Source of the DNA: Arcuatula senhousia
Taxonomy: Eukaryota; Mollusca; Bivalvia; Mytilida; Mytilidae
Direction of reading: 5' to 3'
DNA length: 64,000 bases
NCBI GenBank assembly: GCA_963971305.1
Contig: OZ020307.1
Location: forward strand, 11,421,501-11,485,500
The translations under genes were made by a program, and so were the position numbers. Below, piece after piece: positions 11,871 to 23,475 of the stretch (its first letter is position 1; each line of letters starts with the position of its first letter). The notes under the pieces were generated by a model. The model saw only the letters and a list, made by a program, of their open reading frames with translations, made no database searches and had not been told where the DNA came from.

Positions 11871-12835
11871 CCTTTGCTTGTGTCAAACATTGATATTTTC
11901 TTTCATGTGTCAATATACAAATCCATTGCGTGATTTTATATATATATATAATTTTCAATAGTTTTGTTGATGTCTTTCCGAATTATACTTGATCACAATT
12001 AATCCTTTGAAATAAAACATATAACTGAAATTTTATTATTGTATGATATGTGTAGTGAAAATTCAGCCTTTTCAATTTGTTTTTTTTAATAAACGATGAC
12101 CTATGGTTTTGTGGTTTTATTTCAAAGAACTTAAGTTTTGGCAAAATATAACAAACAACAATCCTGTGATATTTGAATAATTGTATAACAATAATTCACT
12201 GAACACATAACAATGTTAAGGCAGTACTAACTGAGCATCTTTTCTGAGCATGTTACCAAATTTAAGCAAATGCAAAAACATTGCTATTTAACTGTTGAAG
12301 GACTACGTGCAAAAATAAGCACCATGCATTTGATCCAAATGTATCCGATACAACAAATCATTCAGGTCACTGCTCTCTTTATACTTTATTGAAATATGAT
12401 TTGAAACAATAATTTCTTTTTCAAAGAAAATTGCTATTGACTCCGAGATAAAGGTTCTTTCCGAAAAGGTTGCAATAAAAGAGTAATAACATTGTGTCAT
12501 AAAATCTAGAACAGGGAACAATTGCAGCAAGCAGAAAAATTGATTGAAATTTTTACATAAGAAATGATTAGTTTGTAGTGTTTAGTGAATGAAAGCAAGA
12601 TTTATAATCATGAGACATGATTGGAAAAAAATATTATATTTTGTTTTGATTTTGAATACACAATGAGTAGACTGCGTGCAAAATGATATGAATAATAAAC
12701 ATCGATTTAAACTGTCCTTAAACAGGGCCAATTGACACTGTTGCTTGTCAATTTTTGCTCTTAAATTGATTTGGTTTCCAAGTACATAATCAAATCTATT
12801 TCAGCATATCTTACTTCTTGTTCTAAGATATGACC

Positions 12836-13018
12836 TAAAATGTGGTTTACGGTCGGTTTGCTGAAACCAAGGTCGGTGGTTCGATTCACGTCAATTCTTA
12901 ATTGTGTCAATTTACAGACTGTTTTTTTTTTGGCACCGTCTGCGAGGATGGTCTCAAGAAACGACAATTTTTGTCCCGTGTATGGCAATAAAAATCCCAT
13001 ACACCTTAAAGACATTTT
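12836..13018 (+). repeat. tRNA-related SINE, half-unit 1a copy
   Basis: The head contains a B-box-like GGTTCGATTC at about 12,878. The body includes TCTGCGAGGATGGTCTCAAG and ends in CCCATACACC. The collinear copies at 22,060 and 43,196 keep a better A box (GTGGTGTAGTGGCTAACG and GTGGTGAAGTGGTTAACG). It sits at the same relative place in both half-unit types, so it was present before the a/b duplication. Unit 2a has lost it in a ~2.3-kb deletion. Confidence 0.5.
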
Positions 13019-13249
13019 TTAGAATTCGATAAGAGTAGGGTGAAGATGGGTTGGAGAAGGCCCCGCTTGTTTCACTATCCAGTTTGAATAGATGGGTTTA
13101 AACTGAAAAAGAGAACACCTTTTTTGACAGACAGACTTCGTTTTGTTTTCTCTAGCGTTGGGGCTTAACACAAGTGTGGCCACTAAAAGTATGTCTCGCC
13201 TGCCGGCCATCACTAAAATCAACTATCTAAGCTTTCTAAAAGTGTCTGT

Positions 13250-13560
13250 ATACCCATTATCAGATGCCTAGCTATTATACTTTTCAAGCAATTCATCGTC
13301 CACAAAGGTCTTACAAAGAAGTTTACGGCCTGAAAAAAGACCTAAGTTCACAGAGTCACTGGAGCATGAATATGGGGTCAGGGTCACAAGGCATAGTAAT
13401 AGTTGCGTAGACCATAACCAGAACTGTTTTTATACCATATATCAGATGCCTAGCTATTATACTTTTCCAGCAATTTATCGTCCACAAAAATTTGTACAAA
13501 GACGTTCTCGGCAAAAGACCTCAGTTCATAGAGTCACTGGAGCGTGAAAATTCTAGGTAG
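13250..13560. repeat. Two-copy direct repeat, about 180-bp period
   Basis: CAGATGCCTAGCTATTATAC occurs at about 13,260 and 13,443. Each is followed by CATCGTCCACAAA or TATCGTCCACAAA, and then by CAGAGTCACTGGAGC or the near-identical TAGAGTCACTGGAGC. No coding capacity is seen. The stretch 13,020-13,900 otherwise holds nothing I recognise. Confidence 0.6.
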
Positions 13561-14439
13561 AATACCTTGTACAAAAATTTATTTATAAATCATACCCGAA
13601 TAAATGAAATACCTGGGACTAATATGCATGTTTTTGAAAAACATTACAGTTGAAAAAGATTTGAAAGTTTGTGATCAAAAAGAAAATGTGCATACCACAA
13701 TGGGCTTTCTCGTTACAAATTTGTTATGCTCAATTTAGTTATCACAAGCAACGAATTGAATTTCGATTCTGTTCAAATGCTGGATTTTAAACAATTTTAG
13801 ATGCATTGTTAGTATTCTTAAGCGGGTTTTATTCAGTTGTTTTTTTTTTCAGAATTAATTCAATTTAATACTGATATATTGTTCAAATACACTTAAGAAT
13901 TGTTTTTAGGCTTGAATAATACTTCATTTGTATATTATTAAATGTCAACCATTTGGTGGTGTGTATGCTTCAAATAATGTCCAACGTTAATTGCTAGTAA
14001 AATTAGAATTTTAATATTATAAAGAGCAAGAGCAGAGTTCCTAGAGGAACCTTTTTTATTGCTGTGTTTTTCTATAATAAATCGTCAAGAATTCCTCGCC
14101 TAATTTAACCTTCTATTGATTTGGATGTCTATTTTCAACTTTCTATGAACTTTCTATTAGTAATAAATACGACTTTGGACAACAAATGACAACTTGGTGA
14201 CATATGTGTCGATTGACAAGCTATTTCTCCATAAACTATATTTCACTTATATTTAAAAGTTACAGGAAAAAAATATTAATCGACGACCAAAAAAAACAAT
14301 ATAAAAGAAGAAAACAAAAAGATTTATTTATTAGTAAGGTACATTTTTCCATGCATGCATCAAAAGTAAATTTCTTCAATAATATTCATTTTTCCCTGTT
14401 GCTTTCATTATTTATATGTTTACCTGTTTTAGCTATACA

Positions 14440-15300
14440 AATACCAAAACGGATGTAAAAACGGGTAACATTGGAAAGTCAAAAAAACAAACGTATTGAA
14501 CGAAATACTCAAAAAACAAACGTATTGAACGAAATACTCAAAAGTACTCAAAACCCAACAAGTTCGAACAGTAAAGCCAAATGCAGTACCAAGGATATCG
14601 ACCATTTGCAGCAGTACAAGGAAAAGTACAGTGTTTTCAACTGCTTTGAATTTAACATTATTATTAGTAATATCGACGATAAAGAAGTATTAAAATAATT
14701 GATAGATTCGTGTCAGACAAGTCTAACGACAAGGCTTGTGATAACCTTTGGGGACAGTTGATCCACCAACAAGTTATCGACACAGTGGTTTCAAAATACA
14801 AATACCCAAACGGGTATTAAAATGGTTAATTTGGTTGTGCTGTATTGGTTAATGAGTATCAACAGAATTAAAATCAAAACATTGGAAGGTCAAAAACCAA
14901 AAGTAATGAACAAAAAGTACTAGAACCAAAAGAGTTCGAACAGGATGATATCTACCATGTACAGGACAAGGAAAGAAACCTGATATTTCAACAATTTTGA
15001 ATTGAACAATCGGAAATTTCAATGACAAAAAAATTGGTAAAAATTCGTTTCAAACAAGTCTGACGACAAAGCTTGTAATTACTCTCGGTGACCTCTGGTC
15101 CACCAGCAGCGGTTATAGACCTAGTGGTTTCAAAATAGAAATACCAAACGGGTACAAAAATGAGTAATGTTGCTGATATGTATATTTCAAGGAGTAACCT
15201 CTCATCAGCAGCATTTGAAAACATTGGAAAGTGAAAAACCAAATCTATTTATTGAACTAAAATACCCAATGCTAAACAAGTTCCAAAAAAGGCCAAATAA
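14440..15300. repeat. Diverged tandem repeat, about 400-bp unit
   Basis: Two copies (about 14,440-14,860 and 14,865-15,215) plus a partial third share an ordered set of phrases: ACATTGGAA(A/G)GTCAAAAA, GTTCGAACAG, GATATC(G/T)ACCAT, ACAAGTCTRACGACAA, GTGGTTTCAAAATA and AAACGGGTA. The start of the first copy contains a perfect 31-bp internal duplication. A diverged copy in the opposite orientation lies at 4,140-4,330 and its unit-2 partner at 26,570-26,760. A 75-aa ORF covers part of copy 1 only. Confidence 0.6.
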
Positions 15301-16734
15301 GCCCTAAAAAAGCAATTTCATGTTGTTTTAGAAATAAGGGGGCAACCATTTTTTATGGGGGGCTATTTAAAAATTTGAAATAAAATGTAGGATGCCAAAA
15401 AAGGAAATAAAAAGGACGGACAGTGCTCGGATTAAAAAAAATGTGTTTTTGGCTGTAAAATAGAAAGACAATATTTTGGCATTTAAATAAAACTACTTAA
15501 GAGTAGCATGGTTGTCTAGTTTTATTTTCTTCACCTCCGTATCATGCAAAATTTAGCTGAATCATTGTTTACTCGTTTTTTGTGCACATTAAGTGTATTA
15601 CAGAAATCGATAACAATTATACGTCATCAATTTATATCCTGAAAACATTAATTAACCGTTTGTATTCATAAGGTGTTAATTGCAAGTGGGCAATGTATTT
15701 TTTGTATCACATACAAAGTACGTAAATGCCCCTTAAATTACCCGTAAATAGAGTCTGGGATGACGACGCATGGCGCTTGTCTGAAGTTCATTTATTCATT
15801 GGTAATTATTACAAATATTTTGAAAATTAAGATCCATGACTATGTTTTAGTCAAATATGTGTTCTTGTCTACTAATGCAAGTTGTCATTATAGTAGGTCA
15901 TGGTACATGTTTTAGTGTCAGTCCTGAAATAGTGTTAATATTTGTAATGGTTAGAAATTTCCATTTTACTAGCTTTATTAACAAGATGGAAATAATGTAG
16001 GAATGAATGCTGAAAGGATTATCCACGGCTATAAGTACGATAGATTTTCAGTAACTTACAAACCATAAGCTAGCTGATGGTCGTGGTGCCTCATGTCAAT
16101 TTACATATCAATACTCGCTTGCGATATAGTTCCTTTCCAACACTTACTTCTCTACCTTTTTTTAAACATAAACAGATAAATTTGTAAAATTATCCCAGCT
16201 ACCAGTACTTTCAGTACCTTGATTTATATGAAACATTCAAGTGCTTGTATCTTACAAACATCAAAGACCCTATACAGTTCTACTAGATGTGAAGTTCTTT
16301 TGATCTTATTTTCATTTTCCAATTATTTCTTGATTACCATCACCTCTTCTAAGTTGACTTTTCGACTTTTGGTTTAAAGAAGCTAAGGGGTATTAAAGGG
16401 AAAACTGAAGACAATGTACGAAAACAAACAGTGCAGCTTAACTGCAATCAGCAAATGAAATCGCAAAAGAGAAAAATTATGAGGTGTACGAAAGGGGTAC
16501 AGTTTCTGTTTGTTGCCACAAACTCTTTTGCGTCAAGTAAGAGATAATGAGGTTCGGGGTAAGTGCCATACTATTTTCCTAGATTCTATTAGAGCACTGT
16601 ATATTTACTACATGATCTTTGCTACTATGGTCACAAGGCATGGATCCTACCATCTTTTATTTTCCAAAAAAAAAGAATGTTTTTTTCTAGCCATTGAATT
16701 GTATTGGTGTAAAATATCAGTGTAAGTGAATCTG

Positions 16735-17015
16735 AAATACACACGTTGCTATCAATATACATATATCTGTACCCAGGCACTTATCAAAGTCGTGGCACCG
16801 ATTAAGACCTTGACGCTATCAATGATCATATAACTGTACCCCAGGCATACATCAAGTGACTCCGATATAGGCCTAATTACTTTTAAAAAACATAGAACTG
16901 CACCCCGATATAAGCCAGGTTGTTGTCAATACCCATATATCTGTACCCAGGCATATATCAAAGTCGTGACTCCGATATAGCCTGGTTGCTATCAATACAT
17001 ATATAAATGTGTCCA
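16735..17015. repeat. Degenerate short tandem repeat, 65-80-bp unit
   Basis: Three to four imperfect copies carry CTATCAAT, ATATATCTGTACCCAGGCA, TATCAAAGTCGTG and CTCCGATATA. This tract and its surroundings (about 16,561-17,095) are missing at the equivalent place in unit 2 (about 37,508). Confidence 0.65.
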
Positions 17016-17016
17016 G

Positions 17017-17156
17017 CAGTGGTGGATCCAGAGGGTCCCCCTTTTTGTAGAAAAATATTATTGTATCTATATGAAATCATTGAAGCATGAACAAAGCTGG
17101 TCCCATAAGCATGTAAGTGCAACTACCCCTTTTCAGAATTTCTGGATTCACCACTG
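17017..17156. mobile_element. Short MITE with hAT-like CAGTGGTGGATCCAG ends
   Basis: The left end CAGTGGTGGATCCAG and the right end CTGGATTCACCACTG are near-perfect inverted repeats around 110 bp of non-coding sequence. A related element with the same terminal motif is at 61,292-61,471. In unit 2 only the right part remains (about 37,510-37,576). I see no convincing target-site duplication. Confidence 0.65.
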
Positions 17157-18985
17157 CATTAATCAATACCTTTACCAAATGCATTTTCTGGTATTGCACT
17201 TGCTTTCAGGTTAGTTGATGAACCTGGACACTCGTAAAATAAGGTGTTAATAACATGATGAAGCTTAATGATATATAATTGAGGTAACAAGATTAAATTT
17301 TAGCACATTCGCTACATCGTGACCAGAAGACAAGTTATTATCCTTAATAGCTCAGAGGTTTACTATCAATGACTAGTAAGGCAGTGCGTTTTATTTCAAA
17401 TATCTTCTAGTTAATGTGCTTAATTGAATACTACTAAGTATGTGAAAACATGAATGTAAGTAATACACTAAGTATATCTACTTCCTACGTTTCCTAGATG
17501 CTCAGCATCGTTTTGAAATACAGTGATCCTATGGCTTTAAGGACATTGGTATTTTCTAATACTAGTAGTAGATCCTAATTGTGAAATCATCACTTGTTAA
17601 TGACTCCTAACAATCGATTTCTCATGACTTTCAGCGATTCTAATATAATTCCTGGCAGTTTTAACTTCTGTTCCGTGTTAATGATTTAGCTTCCACTAAG
17701 TTTGGAATAAAATTGGGATTATTTTGTTAAAAAATTACCAATTGGTTTCTTAAGTAAATCAAATAAGGAAACTAACAAATTGCTAACTTGATTAATAAAG
17801 AACTACACATAAGCCGTATGTTTTTGCCATGTACTTCTTCGAGTTTCGGGTTAGACAGCAATATTCTAAAGGTAAGGGCAAAAGATCATTAACAGAGATT
17901 TGCTCTTGAAATTAATATAGTTTCGTTCTAATGTAACACTTACAGTCGATTAAAGGAAAGCCTTATGAAGCTTTTCTATCAATTCACCTTATGTAGACGC
18001 TATAGACATATATATTAAGCAAGAAATTTGGCTTCACATATTCTTGTCTCTCTGTTAATGGCTTTTCAAGTAGATTAACATGCTGATTTTTCTATGCGCA
18101 GCTTTTACTTTGCATACAATTACGAAAAAAAAACATCTGAATATAAATTTGCCCATGCTTTGTACGTTTATGCGGTAAAAAATTATGCTGTGATGTTTCT
18201 TTATTTTCTTTCTGTTCAAATTTACTCCATATAACGCATGTCTAACCCTAAAATAGTCATACACAAGTACAATGGAAAACAATTACTGAAATTGAATGCT
18301 AGTGGTGACCAATGGCAGGGTACTTCAGATCCTGTTATGCTGATAACATTATACAATATTTAGTATAGTTTATATTGCATAGCCTAATCCAACTACAATG
18401 TATAAGGTTAAATATCAGTCATAATATTTGGTGTTCATGGTTATTTCAAAGAACAATTTCACAACTTGGTTTATAAAGTCATGCTTAGTTTCAATGATTG
18501 TTGGTGTCTTAAAGATGAAGCTTCTATTATGTTTAATTTGCTTATCATTGTATGTGTCAAGCGTGGCCATCATTCTGTGCTCTGAACTTTAATTGAACTT
18601 GTATTTGGTGTTTTTTTACAATGGCTCTGGTCATAAACGATAATTTTTGACACAAGATCAATTTTTTAAGACATCCTAATGGATTAAAATAATTGAAAAA
18701 CAATGTAATAACAATGAATGAAAGATAAAGCTACTCGATTCAGGGCCGTAAATGATGATTGTTGTCAGCCTTGGTTATATGTACCAATCCAATGAATGAA
18801 TCATGAAAACCAATAATGATCAGTAATTATAAAGGAAACCATCAATTGGTAGCCTACGACATAACCACAGACACGTTAGGACAAGAAAACAAACAAAGGT
18901 TCTAACAAACAAACAATGCAAAAAAACAAAAAAGCATGAACTTATTCTAGATAAGGTAAATCTCACTAGGCATCTTAAGCCTAGT

Positions 18986-19250
18986 TCACATAAGTATTAC
19001 GATGTTTGTTGTATGGTTGGTTTGGCAGCAGACGGTTTGCAGACATTTCTCTGAACTTTGTTTTAATTTGTTAACAGTTCTCCGGGCTGGTTTTAACTGC
19101 TGGGAAAGTGTTCCAGGCCCCAGGTTAATCGGCTCAGGCAACAATACGTACTGTTGTGTTAAAGTGATCGAGGTTATAAGCTCAGGCACCAATACGTACT
19201 TTTCTGTTCATACATAAAAGTCTGAAAAACTAGTCGACAACTATTTTCAT
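18986..19250 (-). pseudogene. Exon-like ORF remnant (half-unit 1b)
   Basis: The minus-strand frame matches the ORF at 40,432-40,692 along its length (shared VPE, TS-TL-Q-Y, PIN-G-GT, QQLK-ARR, NHT-NI), but carries a stop (TGA) just before the TEKY residues. An open 68-aa ORF remains downstream of it. Product unknown. Confidence 0.35.
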
Positions 19251-19735
19251 GCTTATATCTATGTCCAAGACAAGGTACCGATTTAGTTTTATATTTGCAC
19301 CGTATCAATTTTTTTTGTGTTTTATAGACAAGAGTTTGTCCTTTTTAATTGGCACTTTTGGCCTTCCAAATGTTTGGTACTCTTGATATCTTGTGCTTAT
19401 AGTTGTAAAGTAATACTCAGAACTGTGAACCTAGTCATATCATTTGGTGAACGACAAGACCACCAATTAATGATGTGAAATAAAAATTGAAAGTTAGAAA
19501 AATTGAAACTTGTAGATGCAGTATTGCAAATTAAATTACATCGCTCTAAAATGTGAAAAATATTTAAAATGTATATAAGCGAATTATTACAATTTTATCT
19601 GGTATCACACTTGCTTGGTAGGACATTACTGATTACAAATGGCAGCTTTGTAACCTATAATCCAACACTGTTCTCAGTAAGGATTTAGGACAAGTGATTA
19701 AAGTAAATAAACAGCAACTAGTTTTGTGGAAATAA

Positions 19736-19927
19736 AAATTACAACAAAGTTCCAAACAAATAAATTTTGCTACGCCTGACGCGCGTTTCGTCTTTTCAAT
19801 GCTCATCAGTGGCGCTCTACCAAAAATATGAAAAATGCCAAACACTATATGAATATGAAGAGCATAGAACAATTATACCCAAAAATGCCGAAAACTAGAT
19901 ACCAAATTATGACTAAGACCAACCTAT
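19736..19927 (-). repeat. R1 insertion specific to unit 1 (5'-truncated)
   Basis: Minus-strand R1 copy of about 190 bp. The equivalent site in unit 2 (about 41,187-41,205) reads CAACTAGTTTTTGAATATC with no insertion. Relative to the 261-bp copy at 41,644 the 5' end is missing and the 3' end is intact. Confidence 0.75.
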
Positions 19928-20384
19928 TCTAGTAATAATCATTCGTGTTGATCCTTAACGTGATGGATGCTTGCTGACAGCGCGGTGTTGTAAGTAGTTC
20001 TATCGTTCCCTGTGATTGCAATAGGGGTGACTCCTCTGAGGGAGGATTAGCGTCATAACTGGTTAAGCGAAATATCTTTCAAATAGCTACATACAAACCG
20101 ACAATATACTGCTGTCTTCATATAAAATCTGATTTGTTTCTTTCAGAATTTGTGTGATTTATAAATTTCTTTGATAAAGCATCACGTCCAACACAACAAA
20201 TACAAACTCATGATTATGTTGCTTTTCGATCGTTGTTCTCTTTTAAAGAATTTTATGAAAGTCATCATTCGCCACAAAACAATAAACCTCTTCTTGAATC
20301 TGAGAATATTCTCAATACCCATAGTTAACACAAAGAGTTGAGAATATAATCAGACTGCTCTAAAGTTTTGATGCGCCTTGGTTT

Positions 20385-20660
20385 GATGTTGGTTTGTCAT
20401 AGGGTTGATTTTGTCATCCTTAACGGAATTTAACACACAGAATTGTCCGTGAACAACGCATCAGGTGTGCTTCGACACACAGGAAGAGCTTACTCTTCTG
20501 CAGTGTCTTAGTTCACTCTCGTAACGGTTAGAGTTTGAATGGTTGATTTTTTCGAGCACTTCTCATTTGAATTTACTGGTTTTAATTTATCTCTGCCTTT
20601 TATGCCTTTTGACATTCAAATACCCCATTGGTACCTCTCGACTTCTTTCAATTTCTCCTT
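20385..20660 (+). repeat. Interspersed repeat R2, long copy
   Basis: Runs from TTGGTTTGTCATAGGGTTGA to CCCCATTGGTACCTCTCGAC. The collinear unit-2 copy is 41,920-42,170, somewhat shortened. Confidence 0.6.
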
Positions 20661-20695
20661 CATGTCTTCTCTTCTAGGATATTTGTGACTGATTA

Positions 20696-21052
20696 CACAG
20701 GCAAATTTGGCTCACATGAGTTTCACATGAAAAAGTTCACATGAAATTCACCCGAATCGAGCTTATACGTGAAACTCACATGAAAAAGTTCACGTGAGTT
20801 TCACGTGAAATGAGCTTTCACATGAAATTCACATGAATCTCACGTGAGTTTCATGTGAGTTTCACGTGAATCTCACATGAAAACACTTCACATCAATTTC
20901 ACGTGAAAAGTTTACATCAATTTCACGTGAGTCAGTTTCATGTGAAACTCACATGATTTTCATGTGAAATTCACGTGAGATTCACATGAATATCACGTGA
21001 AGCTCGATTCACGTGAAACTCATGTGAAATGTGTGAGCCAAATTTGCCTGTG
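20696..21052. mobile_element. 357-bp TA-flanked MITE packed with CACGTG palindromes
   Basis: The ends are 21-bp perfect inverted repeats (CACAGGCAAATTTGGCTCAC plus A at the left), flanked by TA on both sides (20,694-20,695 and 21,053-21,054). In unit 2 the site is empty (about 42,195, GACTGATCATAACTG). The TA duplication and CA-starting ends fit a Tc1/mariner-type MITE. The interior is almost entirely TTCACGTGAA/TTCACATGAA-type palindromes, with nine exact CACGTG hexamers. It lies about 1.35 kb beyond the 3' end of Ras copy A. Confidence 0.85.
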
Positions 21053-22059
21053 TATAACTGCTGATTCATTTTTCCTTACCTTAATTTAAAAATAAAACCA
21101 ACTGTTAAAAAAACATTTTCTGGTGAAAATTGCATGGTAAAATAGTGTTATTCATCAAAGATTGGGGTTGTCTTTATAATTGCCTGGTTAATTGAAACAG
21201 AGATCTGTAGTTCAGTGACAAAAATGATATACGGAATCTAAAATTAGGTCTGTCAACTAGAAAACAGACCTGTCAGCATCTATAGCTAAACTCCTTAATT
21301 GCCGTCACATCGTCGTCTTTATATGGTTTTATGTTTCGTTAAATGGTACAAAACCTTGTTTCTACCAAATCGATAAACAACAATGTAGCTCAAAGAAATA
21401 AATAAATTGGAATTATTCTGCTGATCTAATGGGCAAAATGACCCAATAACTGAATGGAAATGTCGACTAAATGATGTCAGGTTGTTTGTTACCTCAGGTT
21501 GAAGGGTTTATAAGCTCCATGCAATGTAAGGTACCCGATTAAACCATTAGTTCAGGTCACTGCTCTCTTTATACTTTATTGGAAATATGATTTAATCAAT
21601 AATTGTTTTTTCAAGATAATTGCATTTGATTCCAAGATAAAGATCCTTCCTGAAAAGGTGGCAATTAAAGTGTAATAAAAAATGACATAAATCTAGAACA
21701 GAATACAAATGCAACAAGCCGGAAATTGATGAAGATTTTTATATCAGAAATGATTGGATTATACATTTGTAGTGTTTGCCAAAAAATGCCAAACTTTATA
21801 GTCATAAGACACGATTGAAAAAAGAAAACCTAATTAGTTTTTTTTTTCAACATACCATCTAGTAAAAGAAGCAGATTTGTCAGAAAGATACGTTGAATGC
21901 ATAAGATGAAATTAATTGTAAACTCTCTAAAAAACAGGGTCTATTAACCAGGGTGCTTGTAAACGATTTGCTCTATTGTTGATGTAAGAACAAATCTTGT
22001 TCAATGAAAAGCGTTATATCTACATTATTTTTTTAGATATGAACAAAAACAAATAGCAA

Positions 22060-22200
22060 GTGGTGTAGTGGCTAACGATCCGGGTTACTGACACCAAGGT
22101 CCGTGGTTTGTTCAATGATTAAAAATTCATAAACCAATTTTCAAACGTTTCAATAAAAATTGGGGCCCCTAGCTGCAAAAACCAAACTCGCAAAATGCAA
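22060..22200 (+). repeat. tRNA-related SINE remnant
   Basis: An A-box-like GTGGTGTAGTGGCTAACG is followed by CTGACACCAAGGTCCGTGGTTT. It is collinear with the copies at 43,196 and 12,836. The B box is lost here. Confidence 0.45.
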
Positions 22201-22368
22201 ACTGAAATGGGAAAGACAGAAACATATACTAGCTTGTTTACCAATTCAGCATACATAAATATGCTTAAACTAAAAACGACCACGCTAGTTATAAATAAAC
22301 AAAATTAAAAGACAAAATATCACGTGTGTTTAGTCGCAACAAAAACTACGCGAAGGACATTTTACAAC

Positions 22369-22374
22369 TTTAAT
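22369..22374 (-). promoter_or_regulatory. Candidate polyadenylation signal of Ras copy A
   Basis: ATTAAA on the minus strand, about 35 nt past the stop codon. The same hexamer is conserved at 43,569-43,574 behind copy B. ATTAAA is the common variant of AATAAA; use is not shown. Confidence 0.35.
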
Positions 22375-22406
22375 ACAAACATATTAACAAAATAAACATA
22401 TCTCAG

Positions 22407-23057
22407 TTAACTTATCACACAACTCTGTCTAGAATGTCTCTGAACGGAATTCAATGGCGTAGTATTTGGCATGGACATGCGCCTTTTTCTGACTGCAGGG
22501 CTTAGAGGTTGTGGAAAGTGTGAAAGTCGTAAAAGTTCTTTGAATATTCCAACAATATTAATATTATCCTTAGCAGAGGCTTGAACAAACCCTGTCTCCC
22601 AGTCACAGCAAACTATTGAAGCCGCCGTCTCTTTGTCTACTGGTGATAAGTTTGAACTCATGTCTGATTTGTTACCAACTATCACAATAGGCACTTGATG
22701 ACCTCGTTCCTCAACAATATCATCTCGAAATTTTTTAACCTCATCAAACGAGGTATTGTCTGTCATAGAATACACCAGTATAAAGGCATCACTTGAGCTT
22801 AAAGCCAACTTTCGCATCGCTGTGAATTCGTTGTGACCAGCGGTGTCAAGTATGTCTAATGTCAATTGTGTCCCATCAATGTCATATTCTCCTCGATGAA
22901 GTTCCTCGACTGTTTCCTTGTATTCACTGTTAAACCGTTCATACAAAAATTGTGAAATTATGGAAGATTTGCCCACCCCTTGGGCTCCTAACACAGCTAT
23001 TCTGTAGTTTACTTCTCTCTCCTCGGCTCCATCACTTAAGATTCTGTTTCTCGGCAT
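22407..23057 (-). CDS. Ras-family small GTPase, RASD/Dexras-like, copy A
   Basis: This is a 216-aa protein encoded in one exon. G boxes are in order: P-loop GAQGVGKSS (24-32), switch-I Thr49, DTAGHNE (71-77), NKSD (129-132) and SAK (161-163). It ends in a basic patch (RKRR, 190-193) and a CaaX box CVIS (213-216), so it is predicted to be farnesylated and membrane-bound. The RASD1/Rhes family also ends in CVIS and has a similar EELHRxxY-type switch I, which is why I place it near that group. At the positions of Ras Gly12 and Gln61 it has Gln26 and His75. On the minus strand the ATG follows a splice-acceptor-like CTTTACAG by one base, so a 5'UTR intron is likely. Nearly identical to copy B, with mostly silent differences, so both look functional. 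A different Ras subfamily remains possible. Confidence 0.9.
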   Translation of the reverse strand: MPRNRILSDGAEEREVNYRIAVLGAQGVGKSSIISQFLYERFNSEYKETVEELHRGEYDIDGTQLTLDILDTAGHNEFTAMRKLALSSSDAFILVYSMTDNTSFDEVKKFRDDIVEERGHQVPIVIVGNKSDMSSNLSPVDKETAASIVCCDWETGFVQASAKDNINIVGIFKELLRLSHFPQPLSPAVRKRRMSMPNTTPLNSVQRHSRQSCVIS

Positions 23058-23058
23058 T

Positions 23059-23075
23059 CTGTAAAGAAAACAATT
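23059..23075 (-). other. Probable 5'UTR splice acceptor of Ras copy A
   Basis: The minus strand reads a T-rich tract followed by CTTTACAG, then A and the ATG. The same arrangement (TATCTTTACAG) precedes copy B at 44,259-44,272. No upstream exon could be identified. Confidence 0.6.
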
Positions 23076-23189
23076 TCAAATTCAATTCTGCTATAGGGCT
23101 TTTACACAGAATAATGCTTTAGAAAGCTTCCCCGTGCTTCAGTTGTATGCTCTTATATATTTTCGAGTACTGGAATATGTGTTAGAAAG

Positions 23190-23475
23190 AATCAGTTTAC
23201 ATATTTCCAAAATTTGACAACATTTGCCTATTTCTTTAAAAATTGATGAATTTATCTGTTTGGTCATTGTTGTAATATTTTTGGCTTCTGATTTTGTTTT
23301 ATCAAATCTAATTTTCTACCGGTTTTCCAAGTTTTCTACTCCTAGCGTGTCTAATGAAGGTTAATCCAGAAAAGCGCTTCACACGCAGTGAAATTTTGCT
23401 GTTGTACATTTATCAAAATCATTGCAACATGTGGATCGTGTCTTTCTAGCACATATTCCATATTCCTTCGATTTT
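23190..23475. repeat. Segment shared with unit 3 but missing upstream of Ras copy B
   Basis: It matches 50,135-50,237 plus 51,171-51,345, where it is split by a ~930-bp element. The sequence upstream of copy B (44,260-44,340) skips this segment entirely. It contains GCGCTTCACACGCAG. It is either an interspersed element present twice or DNA deleted from unit 2. Confidence 0.6.

Larger units (their letters stand above)
2290..13020. repeat. Half-unit 1a (no Ras gene)
   Basis: The left half of unit 1 shows an older, diverged match to the right half. Pairs include 2,930-3,130 with 14,020-14,230, 4,790-5,050 with 17,240-17,480, 7,150-7,500 with 18,450-18,810, 12,360-12,560 with 21,555-21,760, and the tRNA-like SINE at 12,836 with that at 22,060. 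A ~22-kb unit therefore probably arose from a ~11-kb ancestor. No Ras gene remains in this half. Confidence 0.65.

Noticed and set aside
20696..21052. CRISPR-like array
   Set aside because: The short repeats are palindromic and contiguous, with no unique spacers, and the whole block has inverted ends and a TA duplication, so it is a MITE.
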